Part shown: positions 13,882-26,318 of the stretch, piece by piece
Layout of the letters: each line of letters starts with the position of its first letter
Position numbering within the stretch: position 1 is the stretch's first letter
Assembly: GCA_015039315.1 (NCBI GenBank)
Contig: WIDE01000062.1
Span: 62,001 to 126,000, forward strand
DNA: 64,000 bases
From: Clavulina sp. PMI_390
Lineage: Eukaryota > Basidiomycota > Agaricomycetes > Cantharellales > Hydnaceae
Reading direction: 5' to 3'
The notes under the pieces: generated by a model
Seen by the model: only the letters and a program-made list of their open reading frames with translations
Told to the model about the DNA's origin: nothing
The model's database searches: none
Program-made: the position numbers and the translations under genes

Positions 13882-14351
13882 CCTACGGGGTCATAGATTG
13901 ATGACGGGTTCTTGGATTTTTTTTGGTAATCACTCCTTATAACATCTACTCAGTTTCTTGAGAAAAAATATTTTTATGGCATGGCGATCATTTGACCTTG
14001 AACCGGTATTGTTGCGATCTCCATTGAGCATTCTGGTATATGCCAATGCATTCCGTCTCATTGTACTGCTAACTCGGTATGAAACACAAAGCTATATGTA
14101 AAACTGAAAGATCTGGGGGCAATGAAAGAACCAGAGAGTTATCGTAGAGTAAGAGTGTTGCCTAATAACAGGCTCAAGAAATCAGGATATTCTCACCTCA
14201 AGCACGACTAATTCGAGAAAACCCTGGCACTCGCACCAGAATTGTGACGTGATTGGAATAAGTGCGAAGACGAAATACATTACCGCCGCGGCAGTAAAAT
14301 CGCGAGGTTAGACACGTGAGGAGTGGATCTTTTGAGGAGCCTCACCTACAT
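13882..14351. other. intergenic between converging genes
   Basis: About 470 bp, AT-richer than the genes on either side, with no open frame I can support. It would contain two 3' UTRs, one from each strand. Confidence 0.4.
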
Positions 14352-14594
14352 TCAGACTACGATGCAACCAGAGCCGTTCGATTCGCCGCCATTAGCTGGC
14401 ACAGGGAGGACCGAGTTGGAGTCTTTGGGGGTGGGATCGTTGACTTCGAGCTGGTCTTCCGAGGCAGTTCCACCAGTTGAGGGAGTGCTCGAAAGGGCGG
14501 GGGTAGCCCCGGAGACTTCGTTGTTCTCGGCTTCAGCCTTCTGTGCCAAAATCGGCTCGGAGGGGGAGAAGCCAATGCCCGAGAAAACGCCCAT
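14352..14594 (-). CDS. 80-aa ORF with C-terminal CAAX box, pheromone-precursor-like
   Basis: An open frame of 80 codons from ATG (MGVFSGIGFSPSEPILAQKA) to stop, ending NGSGCIVV. Cys-Ile-Val-Val is a canonical CAAX prenylation signal. Codon choice is clean and the protein is acidic, Ser/Pro-rich and low in hydrophobic segments. Basidiomycete mating pheromone precursors are short proteins of about this size with a C-terminal CAAX; other prenylated proteins such as small GTPases have the box too, but no GTPase motif is present in this frame. No pheromone receptor is seen nearby. The frame is open upstream to 14681 and could instead be a last exon of a longer gene. It overlaps, in another frame, the tail of the truncated GTPase. 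Confidence 0.4.
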   Translation of the reverse strand: MGVFSGIGFSPSEPILAQKAEAENNEVSGATPALSSTPSTGGTASEDQLEVNDPTPKDSNSVLPVPANGGESNGSGCIVV

Positions 14595-15566
14595 TGCTTC
14601 GAAGGTTTGCTTTTGATAGGACTGAGGAAGTGATTGAGGGATATCTGGGTGACGACGGCGGTGCAGGCTAAAATTACGCACGAATCAGCTATATAATTGG
14701 CTGTTAAGATGGGAGCGCTCTGACCTCCAAATCCGCTCGTAGGGACAATCTTGTCTGAGTGCAAAGGTGTTTTCATTCGTTGGTGGTAGCTAGAGAATAG
14801 AAGCTCGCACTTACCATCAAGGATGGCGTTCAGGAGGGATGACTTCCCTGCTCCTGTTGCGCCGCAGACGGCAATACGAGTTGTTGGGGGTTTTTGAGCC
14901 CGGAGACTTCGAGCTCAATTAGATTTCGGGCATGGCCACTCCAAGGGAGCCTGCTCACTTGTAGATATCTCGGCCCCAGGACTTCAGGCGCTTCTTATTA
15001 CAATAAGGAATACACGAGATATCTCGTTTGATCGAGAGTACCTTTGATTCATTCTTATGAGTCCGATGAAATTAGATTTAGAAGTGAACCGTACCATTTT
15101 AAGTCCCTCCGTTATGGCGTTCTCGGGAGAGTATCTAATTTCTTGAGGAGCAGTATGAAGCGTGTATCCGGCCGTACCATCATCCCAGCCATGTAGAGCA
15201 GGGCCTTTAGAGGATTTAGATTTCCAGTAAGTCTTCACCCCTGCGGCATCCGTGATTATTGCCTCCCACTGACTATTTTGTGGAGGCTAGTTGAGCTTGG
15301 ACTCACCAGGTAGTACGTCTCTTTTCGGCTCCCGTGTATCATTGAGCCCTCGAGAAACATGCGATCCCCCACCCGAGTTTGGCGCAGAAGTGCTTTCGTC
15401 ACATGAAGGGCTCAAAGGGCTCATAGCCTAATTATAAACGTTAGATAACTCACGTGAAGCAGAAATTCTTTCGAAAATAACATTTTCGCGCACGAACCAT
15501 GTTTCCATTTTCGCATTCTGGGCCGACGGAGGTGTTGTCTTGATCTGCAGGTGGAACACTGCTCAT
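14357..15566 (-). pseudogene. truncated SLIP-GC/NUGGC-like large GTPase
   Basis: Fragment related to the dynamin-like nuclear GTPase SLIP-GC. Reading from MSSVPPADQDNTSVGPECEN at 15566, five or more exons keep phase through EIRYSPENAITEGLKM, RIAVCGATGAGKSSLLNAIL (P-loop) and DKIVPTSGFGACTAVVTQIS. After that the similarity to the fuller copy at 20213-24467 stops, and the frame ends at 14357 in Pro/Arg/Thr-rich sequence. The G3 (DxPG) and G4 (TKxD) motifs are missing, so it should not work as a GTPase. The junction sits at about 14630. It may be a relic, a chimeric gene, or an annotated short protein. Confidence 0.6.
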
Positions 15567-18500
15567 CAGGGCGGGTGGGTTTTCAATGTATTGTTTCAAC
15601 CAGATGCCGTCGGGAGAAGCTAGGCTGTCGCAAGAGATGTGATAGGTGTTTTCTGGCGAGAGTTTGGTGTCAATGATTGAAGTTTCCCAGCCATATCGTC
15701 GCGCACCGACGTGTGGATGTCGAACACACCAAGCTTCCGTTTCGCACTCGAGATCAGAACAAAGACGAGGAGAAGGACGAGAGTGGTACAGCTGTGGTGG
15801 TAGGAATTACTGATTCAAACCATTTGGAGCGGTTGTGACGCTCAACACTTGGATCAGGGTCCCGCACACATTTTGTGGAGCGTGAGACCGTTGAGCTCCA
15901 CAAGCGTTAAATATACTTCGAAGGCCCTTAATCCGCGCCCCTCATACTTAGCCACCGCGTTGTTGGCCACAATGAACCCATGATGGGTGACCGGTAAAAG
16001 ATTTTGCATGCACATCATGATGATCAATAACGATGAACCACTTCCAACATGAATCTACCTATGAGTCTTCAGACCTGACAACTGAGTCCATGCTTTAGAT
16101 TTCTCCACCGTCCCCCAAAGAACAGAGCAAGGGGACTTGGGTGTTTATTGTTTGGAATAGAGTGGGTTTGGGTCACGAGAACGACAAAGCAACACATCAG
16201 CCATGCTCTCCGGCAACGAAGAGATGAACAGACCGATACCTCACAATCAGTCTTTGATCCAACACCAAGAGACGATTCGGTGGTGGATGTTTAGTCGATC
16301 AACGCAGCAGCGATTAGCGTTGGGTTTGAAAAATTCGCTGGGCAGCAATAATGTTGTGTTGACAGTGTACCAGCGAACGATACTCCCCGACGCCTTGAAG
16401 GAATTCAATAGTTGAGCAGTGGTAGATGAGTGCTGCCTGTTCATTCAGGTCACCTACACTCAACAGCTTCATATAGTCAGGAGCATGAACCGGTAATTTA
16501 GGAATACCGAACAAATTTGAAGGTTTTAGCTATAACACACAGACTCTAGATCTTACGTAGACAACTTACCGATGAGATTTGAATGCGACAGAAAACGATG
16601 CAAGAGACTGATGCAATATGCATACTACGGCACTTATTTTGCACAATTTTACAGGAGCTCAGCATCATAGACTTTCGAGTGATGAGGCTCGATGAAGCTG
16701 TTGGGTGCTGTTGAACATTTCATCACCCACAGCGCATGGTCGCACTTGGAACGTTCCCAAAACCAAGTGCACCATCCGGTCTTTGAATGCCCGAAGCCAG
16801 CGAACTATAGGTGCCAGAACCAAGATCGTGTTTGCTTGCTGATGTGGAACTCTCGAAACGCATCCAGCAAGTTAGAGGTAAATGTGTGGCGATTGTTTGG
16901 GACCAGTCATCACGAAATAGCTCGGTACCTGACGGCGGCTGGATCCGGGCCCCCAGACTGAATTGATCTGAGGACCTCTGACAAGGGATGACTGGGGATG
17001 AATCAGCTGACCAGCGCTGTACAACACTGGTAAAGGTAGAATTTTTGGGATTCTAGGTACTTGCTGCCATTGCCATTGCGTCATCCCATAATGGATATGG
17101 CGCCCGTTTTGGTTTAATAGAAGCTAAGGCAGTGACAACATTACTAGTATAATATGTAGTCTCGTTTCCAGCTCAGAAAACACTGCTTACACCCCTTCCA
17201 ATTTATCAGTCGCTTTTGGTAAAATGTCGTCCTCATCCCTCGAGTCCAGTTCAGAAGAGCCTCCCATGGCCTCATGTTTACAGAGCCGCAGTGGATTTGT
17301 GAGCGGGCGGATCAGTTGTAAATTAAGTAAACTCGCAATTTCCGCTGCCACCGCCGTATAGTGTGGGCCTTCCACTGAAGAAACAACTTCAGCACACTCA
17401 AGCCAATGATGTGAGGCTGTAACTACAATCAGAACAACTCCAAGGCCAAGTTTCCCCCATGGTCGCACGAGAATCAAGGCGTGCGGTGATGGTGATTTCA
17501 CGGTTCGTGATGCATATCCAAGACTACGAATTAATGGAGATTTATTTTTCCGCTTCCATTCCAAGTTATGCTATTCACTCCGCTCTCGTTGCTCAGTTCA
17601 GAAACTTCGCCCCGGCGCCGTTGCCGCTGTGAGTTATTTAAATAATTAGATTACTACCAGAGTAACACGAGCAATATCAATGCCGGGCTCGTTCCAGCGT
17701 ATATAATGGCCCGCCTCCTTGAGGCGCACTCCCCTCACTCTGACCCCTCCCCCTTCTTCTCATGTAGGCTGAATGCTCCAGCTGCCACTCCTACTAGTTC
17801 CCTCGTGTCTTTCTTCCCCTTTCTTCATCTATAGGCCGTAGCATAGCTAGGACTCAGACTCACCAGTTCTCCATAGTGTGAAGGCGATACCTGTTATGAA
17901 TTCTACCCCTCCGTAGAGTGTCTTGTCGACACCGCGCTTCAGTACAGCCACTGTCAGCGATTTCCATGTAAGGTTAAGTGTGCTTTCTCACGTTTGAAAT
18001 ATCTGTAGCCGGTCTCAACGTCGCTAGTCAAATGTTTCATCCGTTGGGGTAGAAACGGGCAGGGACACGGGGCCACGGCGTCTGGAGGAGGAGTGGGAAA
18101 TTGCCAAATGCGAATCAGAACTGAAACATTACCTGTTTATTTACCTAGTACCTTAGATTGAACATCTTAGGTAGCTTGTTACAACGCGGTGTAGATCACA
18201 CCAATGCATTTGAGTTTTTTTAATATTCACGCTATACTCCGTTGTTGGAAAATTTCAGTCAGATCGTGCAGCCTCTTCCACTTAGCCCATGCGGAACAAC
18301 ATGCATAGGATGGACCAAGCTGTCCACACTGTGTCTAATAGCTCATCTGGACAAGTGTGACTAACATGAGACGACGGAGAAAGTCTGGCTCTCCTTATTC
18401 ATTGTGATCAGCTCAGCGAGTCTGGTTCAGGGGACTCAGAATCAGCATAACATCCGATCTGAGGGGGGTGAATCGCTCCCTGTAGACCTATTCAAGGCTG

Positions 18501-20212
18501 AATCAGATGAACAAAATGAACGGGCTGTTCAGCCCTGATCGACCCTTATCAAACCCCAGGATTTTTCGTGATGCAAACAACTTGAACCAGAGTCGGACGC
18601 GCCTATCGTGGCTTGCCCGACGGTGTCTCCTCTTGGCGCCATGGGACACCAGTTTGACATTCCAACAACTCAACACCACCCTCAACCCATAAATTATCGC
18701 TGGCTTGCCTGTTACAGTCAATTTGTGTGGTCACCATGGCGTCGATGGTGTCTGCTCTTTGAGTGACGCACACGAGCTCCCTGGTTGTCTCAATCTGTAA
18801 TTGTATGAATAGTTGTCTGGAATGCATCAGTATATGATTGAACTCGCTCGCTGCCCCAAGTACTGAACATTCCTACTATCATAGGCCATCGGCGACGGCG
18901 ACCTGTAGCGCGCCGCCGACATAACCTGCGTAGAAGAGCTTACGAAGTTTACCTTGTTACTCAGTAATATAGAGGAACATCTCAATAGGTTTAAAGGCGC
19001 CAACATTCTGCTCTTTCTTAATAAACAGTAGGACAGTACCATTGACTCCCAGGCCATGGCCTACAACAGCGATATTGGTCAGCCTATCGAGAACATTCTA
19101 GTTACTGCACCAGTCAAATCTCCTCATGGCCACCTAATTTATCACCCCTCTAGATCTGCCGTGCTCGTATCCAGCTCTACTGGTGACTCTATACTACGGT
19201 TCATCCTCAAGCTTTTGCTCACGTTCAGGATGCCTCAACCCCCTCATTCAGCACTCCACCTCATTCTATCGACTCGTTCAGCTTCTAACTTGATCCGCCT
19301 CACAAACATATCCTGCGCATTAGGATCCTCCATCAATACCATCCTCAAAACCTTGTCCCAGAAGTTGCCGTTCGCCTCGCCTCGAAGGTTCAAAAGGATC
19401 ATGCATGCGTTCCCCGAACTCTATCAGAATTCCTCTCTCACTCTTGTGTTATAGTCGCCTTATAATTCGCATATGAGTTTCACCACATTAGCCCCGATAT
19501 TTCCACCCCCTTGATACTCATATCTGTTCGCGTTCGCAAGGGTATTACCATCACATGCGTTACTACCAGCCTCGTGTATACCCATCTCCTCTTTTCTGCT
19601 AAATGACAAGCCGCCCCTTCAGATGTCCACGATTCCTATCTCACCGCGAAATATGGATTGCCCTACATTCTTGTGGTGAAATGTTATAAGTTTGTAGCGT
19701 GGTCACGCTACTGGGAGCTGATCTCGACTGTGAACCTTGCGACAAATGTGCAGGATCGTTATTCACTCTACCATCAAACCCACCTAATGGACATGATCTT
19801 CCCTTTGTCTTCAGTCGCGGGGTAGTTATCAAACAATATTGCTTCACGTCGTGCCGATGTCAGCGTTCGAGCAAGTCCACGTGCATTCACATCACACCAA
19901 CTGAAAATAGTACCCCTGGACATGGTATCTCGCTAGCGCATGCTTCCTGGTGCTCTACGCTTCTTCCTTTATTCAAAGGAGACTAATCTTGGTAGCCTTT
20001 GACAGAGCTTCCTCTAAATAATGTTGTTTCATGAAATAAATTCGTGAACATCAACGCAAGAAAGGAGACACCCGTTCGTCGATCGGCAAGCAATCGTTGA
20101 TCTTGTGATGGAATGAATCTAGAACAGAACTCCAGCCGTTCAAGGTACTGATCATAGTGAGGTAGAGTCAGAAGGTAGATACAATAGATGAAAACGGTGG
20201 AAGAGCACTATT
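15567..20212. other. 4.6 kb gene-poor stretch between GTPase copies
   Basis: No gene model I can defend. Short unsupported frames include plus 16692-16961, minus 17187-17564 and plus 19056-19454. Many stops interrupt all frames and I found no transposase or reverse transcriptase motif, nor long terminal repeats by eye. It separates two related GTPase genes and may be decayed duplicated or mobile DNA, but that is inference. Confidence 0.4.
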
Positions 20213-23200
20213 CTAAGGTGTTTGTTCATCGTTCGCGGTAGTCGGACGGTATGGATGGGCTTTAAGCCAAAGAGATGCTTGCTGGATAATCTCATTCATC
20301 CTCTCGATCACAACCTTGCGAACGGCAATTTGGCCGTGGTCAACCTCAGAGTGTTCCCAGAGGACGGCCATTGAGACCTCGACCTGTAAAAGAGCAAATA
20401 AATGGGGCTACCGCCAGTGAAGGCAAAGGAGAAGCCACCCACCTCTTTGGCGAGCCCAGAGAGCTCCTCCGTAAGAGCTGCGCCGACTGCATCAGCAGCC
20501 AAGTCCAGCCGATCCATCACCGCATTAGTCCCACGAAGAAAAATGTCTTCTTCATGTTCGGCCAAGTAGTCAAGAAGGATAGCCTTCTGCCTCGCTTTTA
20601 CACCCCGACCGGTCTCTGCCAACGCAAGAGAATATCCTTCCATCATAGACTCCTGTATAGAAGGCGTGATGGAGCGAGAAATATCCTTCCGTTTTGCCTG
20701 CAGCACAGCGTGCACTACTCCGGAGACTTTACCCATAGCAACTGATGTTTGATTGATCGTGAGTTCCGCCTGCTTTCCGGTGCTCTCTTTCAGACCTGCA
20801 GGGCACTTGGACTGAACTTCTTGGAGCACTCCATCAACCGCAGCGCTTGCAGCATTCTGGAAGGTGTCCAAAAAATCGGACTCAAACACTTCTCCCCAGC
20901 AGGAGGCTGTATGCTTGATCATGAGCATAGCTAGCTCCTCGTTCAGATCAATGGCTTTGAATATACCATCGCGACGGATGACTGTTTTATAGTAGCTTGG
21001 TCAATGGAGGGAGCTCGGAAATTTGTGGACAACCTACTAGCTCGAAGAGTATTCCACCTCAAATCGGAAATTATCTCGTCAATCACCTTCAAAGCTGACT
21101 CCACAGCCTGGTCGAGATTGAGCGTCAGTGATTTATGGTAAAGCACAAAAATGCTTACTTCGAGCGCCGCTGTGTCCAGTTCGGCTCTCAAGACGTTGTG
21201 GAATGTTTCTTTCAAACCAGTCGCATAGTTACTAGCGATCTCGCAAAATGACTTGCCGGATGTTCATGAGCAACTCTTGGGGCGGGACAGGCTTCACATG
21301 AGAAACTAAACTTACCGTATCAAGCTTTGCTGTGATACCAGTGGCTTGAGGATTATGTAGCCTTGTTTTAAATAGATCACGTAGTACCTGGCAGTCATCA
21401 GGAGTAACTGCCTCCGCTGTGAGGAGATAAGATACCACGGTCGTGGCGAGGCCGATAATGGCTCGAAAAAAATCGCGAGTGGCGAGCTCACGGAGGGCGA
21501 AAGGAATGGAACGACACCGGTTCTGGAGATCAGGGACTCCTGTGTCTTCGACATTTTCGAAGCAAGACGGTTCCCCATCGTCTTCCGACTTTCTAAAATA
21601 TGGACTTCAGAGTTTGTCACGGCCAAAACCTCATCACAGCTCACCGTTTCACGCGCTCGTAGTCGCGTGAGCAGACAGAATATACTGAGGCTTTGATTGA
21701 GTCGTAGTCTAAGACGAGAACTCGTCACTTTGTGGTATTCAGGGGTTTAGGCTATTACCATACCGCGGCTGGGGTACCCTTTAGAACGAGCTCCTGCCTG
21801 AGACAATCACAAATGAGTGAGTTTACATATAAGAATTTAGATTGTGATGTACTCACATCCTGTTCGCGAAGCCCTTCCCGGAACTGCTCACAAAGTCTGC
21901 CCTCTATCCACTGAGAGCCTCCAAAGCATGAGAAACGTGCAAACGAGTGATATTCGATCCAAAATCGCACCTTGGACCGCTCGTGGGAGCAGAAAGTTTT
22001 CATTCGAAGCTGCAAGCTGGTTTTCTGCCGCTCGAGCACTCTAAGAGAATCAACGGCCGCGATCCGCTCCTGCGTCACCTGCTGATCAATTCTCGTCAGA
22101 TCCTCGCGCGCCACGCGCAGCTCAGCTAGCTTCAATTCCGCTTCAGAGTGATCTTGTGGGTCTTCCCCCAAAGCTTCATCAATTGATGCGATGAAAGACG
22201 CTCTGTCATCATGACCATCAGCCTGGAGGGTACGCCTGCGCTTGGCCGCGCTACCCCCATCGCCCAGTGTTTTACGCTTTCCTTTACCCTCTTGAATCTG
22301 AGTTTCCTCCAAAGATTCAATGCAGGCCTCCCACTCAGTGGTGCGTCTATCGAGGACCTTTTTGAAATCTTCAACCTCTAAAGTGGATGAGAGGTCCGTG
22401 TTGAGCAGATGACAGCGGGGGGCTGGGACAAAGGCTGACTTTTGATTAAGGTGTCAGCGTCATTTATTTTTTCCTGCGCAGACCGGATCCCGTCTCTGTT
22501 GTCACGCTTGGCCCTCTTGATTTCTTGAAGGGTAGAATTGTCTTTCAAATTCAAATCTATAGAAAAATATACAGCAGCATTAAAGTCAACTGGAGACAAC
22601 CAGCCGTTAGAAGAGAAAATTCACCAGCGATAATCTTCGAGCAATCCAGATCATCAGTTTTGGTTATAACGAACGTGATGGCGCTCGCATCGTATCTGTG
22701 ATGGCCAATATGAGATAGAGCCTAGAAAGGAAAACCGAATCAAGTACTCACTTGCCATCTGGTTTGGTGTATCAAGAGAACGGAGGTGAGAGAAGTCAGA
22801 GCTAATACGCGGACACGAGATTCATCGTATGATAAGTATACCCACTGAACGTAGTTTGATTAGTAATGAGCTGTCAGAACGTTGATGAATCACTCACTTT
22901 CGAGCTGCACTTTGAACGCATCCCCCATCAAATCTAGCGAGTGAACTTAAGATATTCTCTTCACTCGTTAGAGGGCGCAATCATACCTCGGGCAATTTTG
23001 TCGTCTACGGCACGAATAGCCGGAGCAACAATCCAGACGCTTTCACAATCCTTCATGTATTTCTTTGCAATGCTGTTGCGAGCCGCGTTAGCGTCAGCTG
23101 TGCCTGGGAGGTCACAAAGGACAGTGCCTAGTCGGTACAGAGCTGTTACTCAGTTCGCACCAGTTTTTTTCTCCCAAAGGAGGCTTACCCGTCTTTAGAG

Positions 23201-24467
23201 CACTAGCGTTGCACCGGATCTTGACATTCTTGATGAGAGGCCAGAGTTTAGAGCCCTCGATATCAAGCGCTTCAAAAGGGTCAAGACTATCAGCTTTGGG
23301 AGGATTACGAGACACAGAGCGACCACCCGAGATGGCAGCAGCCCCCTCGGTATCAGATGAGGTTCCCTCGTCTCTTGGATCCAAGCCGGGGTTATTTGGT
23401 GGCCCGGATCCCGCTTCCTTGTCCTGATTCAGCGCTTTTCTCTGTATCTGTATAGCAGTCGTCGTGTCTCCACTAAGCTGGCTTTCGGAGTCGATATATT
23501 TCGCAATCTCTTCACCAAACGCTTCTGGGCCGTTCGCAATAACTTGGGCAGTGGCTCCCAGAACACGATGAACGAGCGGATGAGATTCTATGAGCTTATC
23601 CGACGTCATACCGTCCAAGCTCCCCATCTATGCATCGAATCAAGCGTAGCAATGAGTCGATAGTTAGGCAGGGAAATGTAATGAGGCCTCGATGAACAAC
23701 GACACCTGAAGTGTAGGATAGACTGCTCTCAGCTTGCTCTCAGCTATTTTTACTTCTTCTGAGTCAGAAATTCCATCTCGGTCCTTGGGCTCGGCGTCCA
23801 AGACGTCTTCCAGGATACATTTCAGCTCTGATGTCCACTCAGCTTCGCTAAGGAAGGAGATTTCGGCTTCGATGGTCGTCTTTGCGTGATAACCGATTTC
23901 CGTCACGACAGCGGTACATGCTCAAGGAGAACAGATAATTAGTAACAGAGTTCGTTTCAGGACAAAAAAAGACCTCCACACCCCTAACGCCGCTGGTGGG
24001 AACGATGTTGTCTGGGAGAGACGGCTGATCAATGCGTGCGCTTCGAGTCAGACCAGCGTGTTCTCGTACCATCAAGTATCGCGTTCAGAATAGACGATTT
24101 GCCGGCGCCAGACACGCCACATACGGCAATGACCCTTTCGGGTAGTTTTTGGGCCTCGAGCCTTGCAAGAAGGGAGTGAGATATTTGGGCAGAAATGAAG
24201 GCAGGATTGGCTCACTCTCGGAGTGTTGTGTACCACTGGTGTTGGCGTCCTTTGTTACCCTGCTTAATTGATACCAGGAGGTCCTTTATCGCATGAAGCT
24301 TACGAGAACACCGGCATAATGAGTATAATGCGCCCGATATTTCCTTGGAAGCATACCATTTTGTGGCCCTCCTCGAGGGCAACCTCGGGAGAGTATTCTA
24401 TCTCGTTAGGACTTGTATAAATTTTATGGCCGCGGACAGTTTCCATTAGAGCAGGCGAGGGGCCCAT
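20213..24467 (-). CDS. SLIP-GC/NUGGC-like dynamin-family large GTPase
   Basis: Large GTPase of the SLIP-GC type, expanded in agaricomycetes; the cellular role in fungi is unknown. The N-terminal exon reads MGPSPALMETVRGHKIYTSP then EIEYSPEVALEEGHKM. GTPase motifs in order: P-loop RVIAVCGVSGAGKSSILNAI near 24090-24150, switch I region DNIVPTSG followed by CTAVVTEIGYHA, G3 VLCDLPGTADANAARNSIAK near 23050-23130, and G4 AITFVITKTDDLDCSKII near 22630-22690. A coiled-coil/helical C-terminal half follows and ends in SLWLKAHPYRPTTANDEQTP. At least ten short introns. The start may lie further upstream, since an in-frame open stretch precedes the Met. All expected nucleotide-binding motifs are present, unlike in the shorter relative at 14357-15566. 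Confidence 0.78.
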
Positions 24468-26318
24468 TGCTGAGCTCCCGTTAGACTGGATACGATAGAG
24501 GTTCGACAGAAGCGCCGAAACAAGAATTCACGTCAATGGAGACCCTTCCGAAATATGCTCCTGCCCAAGTAGAACTAGGTAGAAAACTCACCATCGCGTC
24601 GTCTCTCTGGCTCACGATAGAGCCACACAGAATTTTAGTCGACCTGGCCGATGGAAGAATTCCGACTAGTTGGTTCGGGGCTCGAGAGGTGGTTGTGAAG
24701 CTCAACCCAAAATCGACAGGGTCCTGCGTGCATTTCGAGGACGCGTGGGACGACCAAGCTCCACAAGTTTTCGCATCCCTCGGTGACCCTTAATCCGCTC
24801 CATTACACAATCAAATGGAGTGCATGGCCGTCGCTTAACCCGTTGACAATGGCGCTGTGGGACACCGCGTTCAAATGGCAAGGAGTCCCAACCTTTATGC
24901 ACACACATATGGGTACACAATTTCTGATGATCTGTAATACACAGGTCTGCTCTCTATTCATGGTGTCGTAGCAGCACGCCTACGAAGTGGAGTACAAGCT
25001 CGCGAATGAAAGTGGCTCGCATCTTAAGGCCATCAGGCTAGTTGGTTATAGTCAGAGCTCAACCGTGACTAGTTGATAGTTTGGCACAACTACATGGGTG
25101 CTATGGTACTCACGATGATATGTAGGACCGTAGCTAAGGTAGTTCGTGCTCCGCGACGTGTTTTAGGAGCCCTATCACCATCCGTTCAGCCAAATTTCGA
25201 GTCAAAATGGTCAGCGTGTAGTCTGCGAAGTACCGTTAAGTCCATTTAACTTACCTAACAACAGAAACGTGGATGAAAGCTCGAGTGACCAAGGATCGCA
25301 AGCGACGGGAAGGGGAACATGTACCCGTCTCTCAGAAAATGCTGGGAGGCTTGACGCGATAAGGGTCACTCGTACATAGGTACCAGGGTGTCTTGATATG
25401 TCCTAGAGAGCAGAATGGATAGTGTGCGGCGGCTTGAAGGGTACGGGAGCTGGTTTCTTGCTGGCATGAGATGTTGCAAGTTGGGCTAGAGGGGTGATAT
25501 CAGTCGACGACACTCATGCTTTAGAAGCGAGAAGCGAGCTGGTGAACGGGCCGATAGCTCAAAAGGATCGAGAACATCTTTCGACGCGATATGCGAAAGG
25601 TTTGACGATGGGAAGGTTGAGTTTCTGGCCAAAGATCGTCGCGAACGAGATCCTTCAAGACGTTCATTCTCGAATACCTGAGGGGGAGGAACGGTGATCA
25701 CTCATTAGAGAGAAGTACTCTCCGCGTCCAGAATCTCTACGCGGTCATGGATATGCATCACTCCCTGCAGACCATGGGAGCATTGGACGCAATAGACAGG
25801 AGCCGGTCTCTACTGGATAATAGGCGCGAGACTTCAGCTGCAGCCTACCAAAGCGAGATTATTTCAGCAAACTCACTATGGAATCTGGCGTCACTTCCTA
25901 GAGAAGAAAGAGAGAACGTGGAGATAAGGGAACTTTATTCGCGCATTTACAGGAAAAGTAGCTATTTCGCGTTAGCACGAAATTCTACTACACGAATACT
26001 GCACACGCTTGCTCCGAGGACAGTGGGTTGATTCTAGGAATTTTCTCGAACGTTCAGATTATCGCAGAGGAAGGGCATGATCATCAACGGGGCTGTCAGT
26101 GATCGTTGACCGGAAAGCTGTTTGATGATCAGCCCATAAGCGCCGGGTACATTTCCTTTCTCGGACCGTGGGACACCGCTGCCTGCCAACTCAACCTCAA
26201 TCTCCTCTGCCTCTCCACAGAAACTTTCACGACACCGGGACTACTTTGTGCTGTTCTCTATACTCAAGAACCCTTCTTCACGTAAAATTTTCACGAACTC
26301 ACCCAAACTACACAAAAT
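24468..26318. other. 1.85 kb without a convincing gene
   Basis: Open frames at plus 24536-24793, 25494-25697 and 25747-26031 have plausible codon use but no recognisable family and no connecting splice pattern I could confirm. The left end could hold an upstream exon of the minus-strand GTPase; the right end is the SFT2 promoter. Confidence 0.35.

Noticed and set aside
19056..19454. 132-codon plus-strand ORF, and nearby text ILLFLNK reminiscent of a G-protein alpha subunit
   Set aside because: Only one short motif resembles a G-alpha protein, stops interrupt the frame, and no P-loop or switch motif is nearby.
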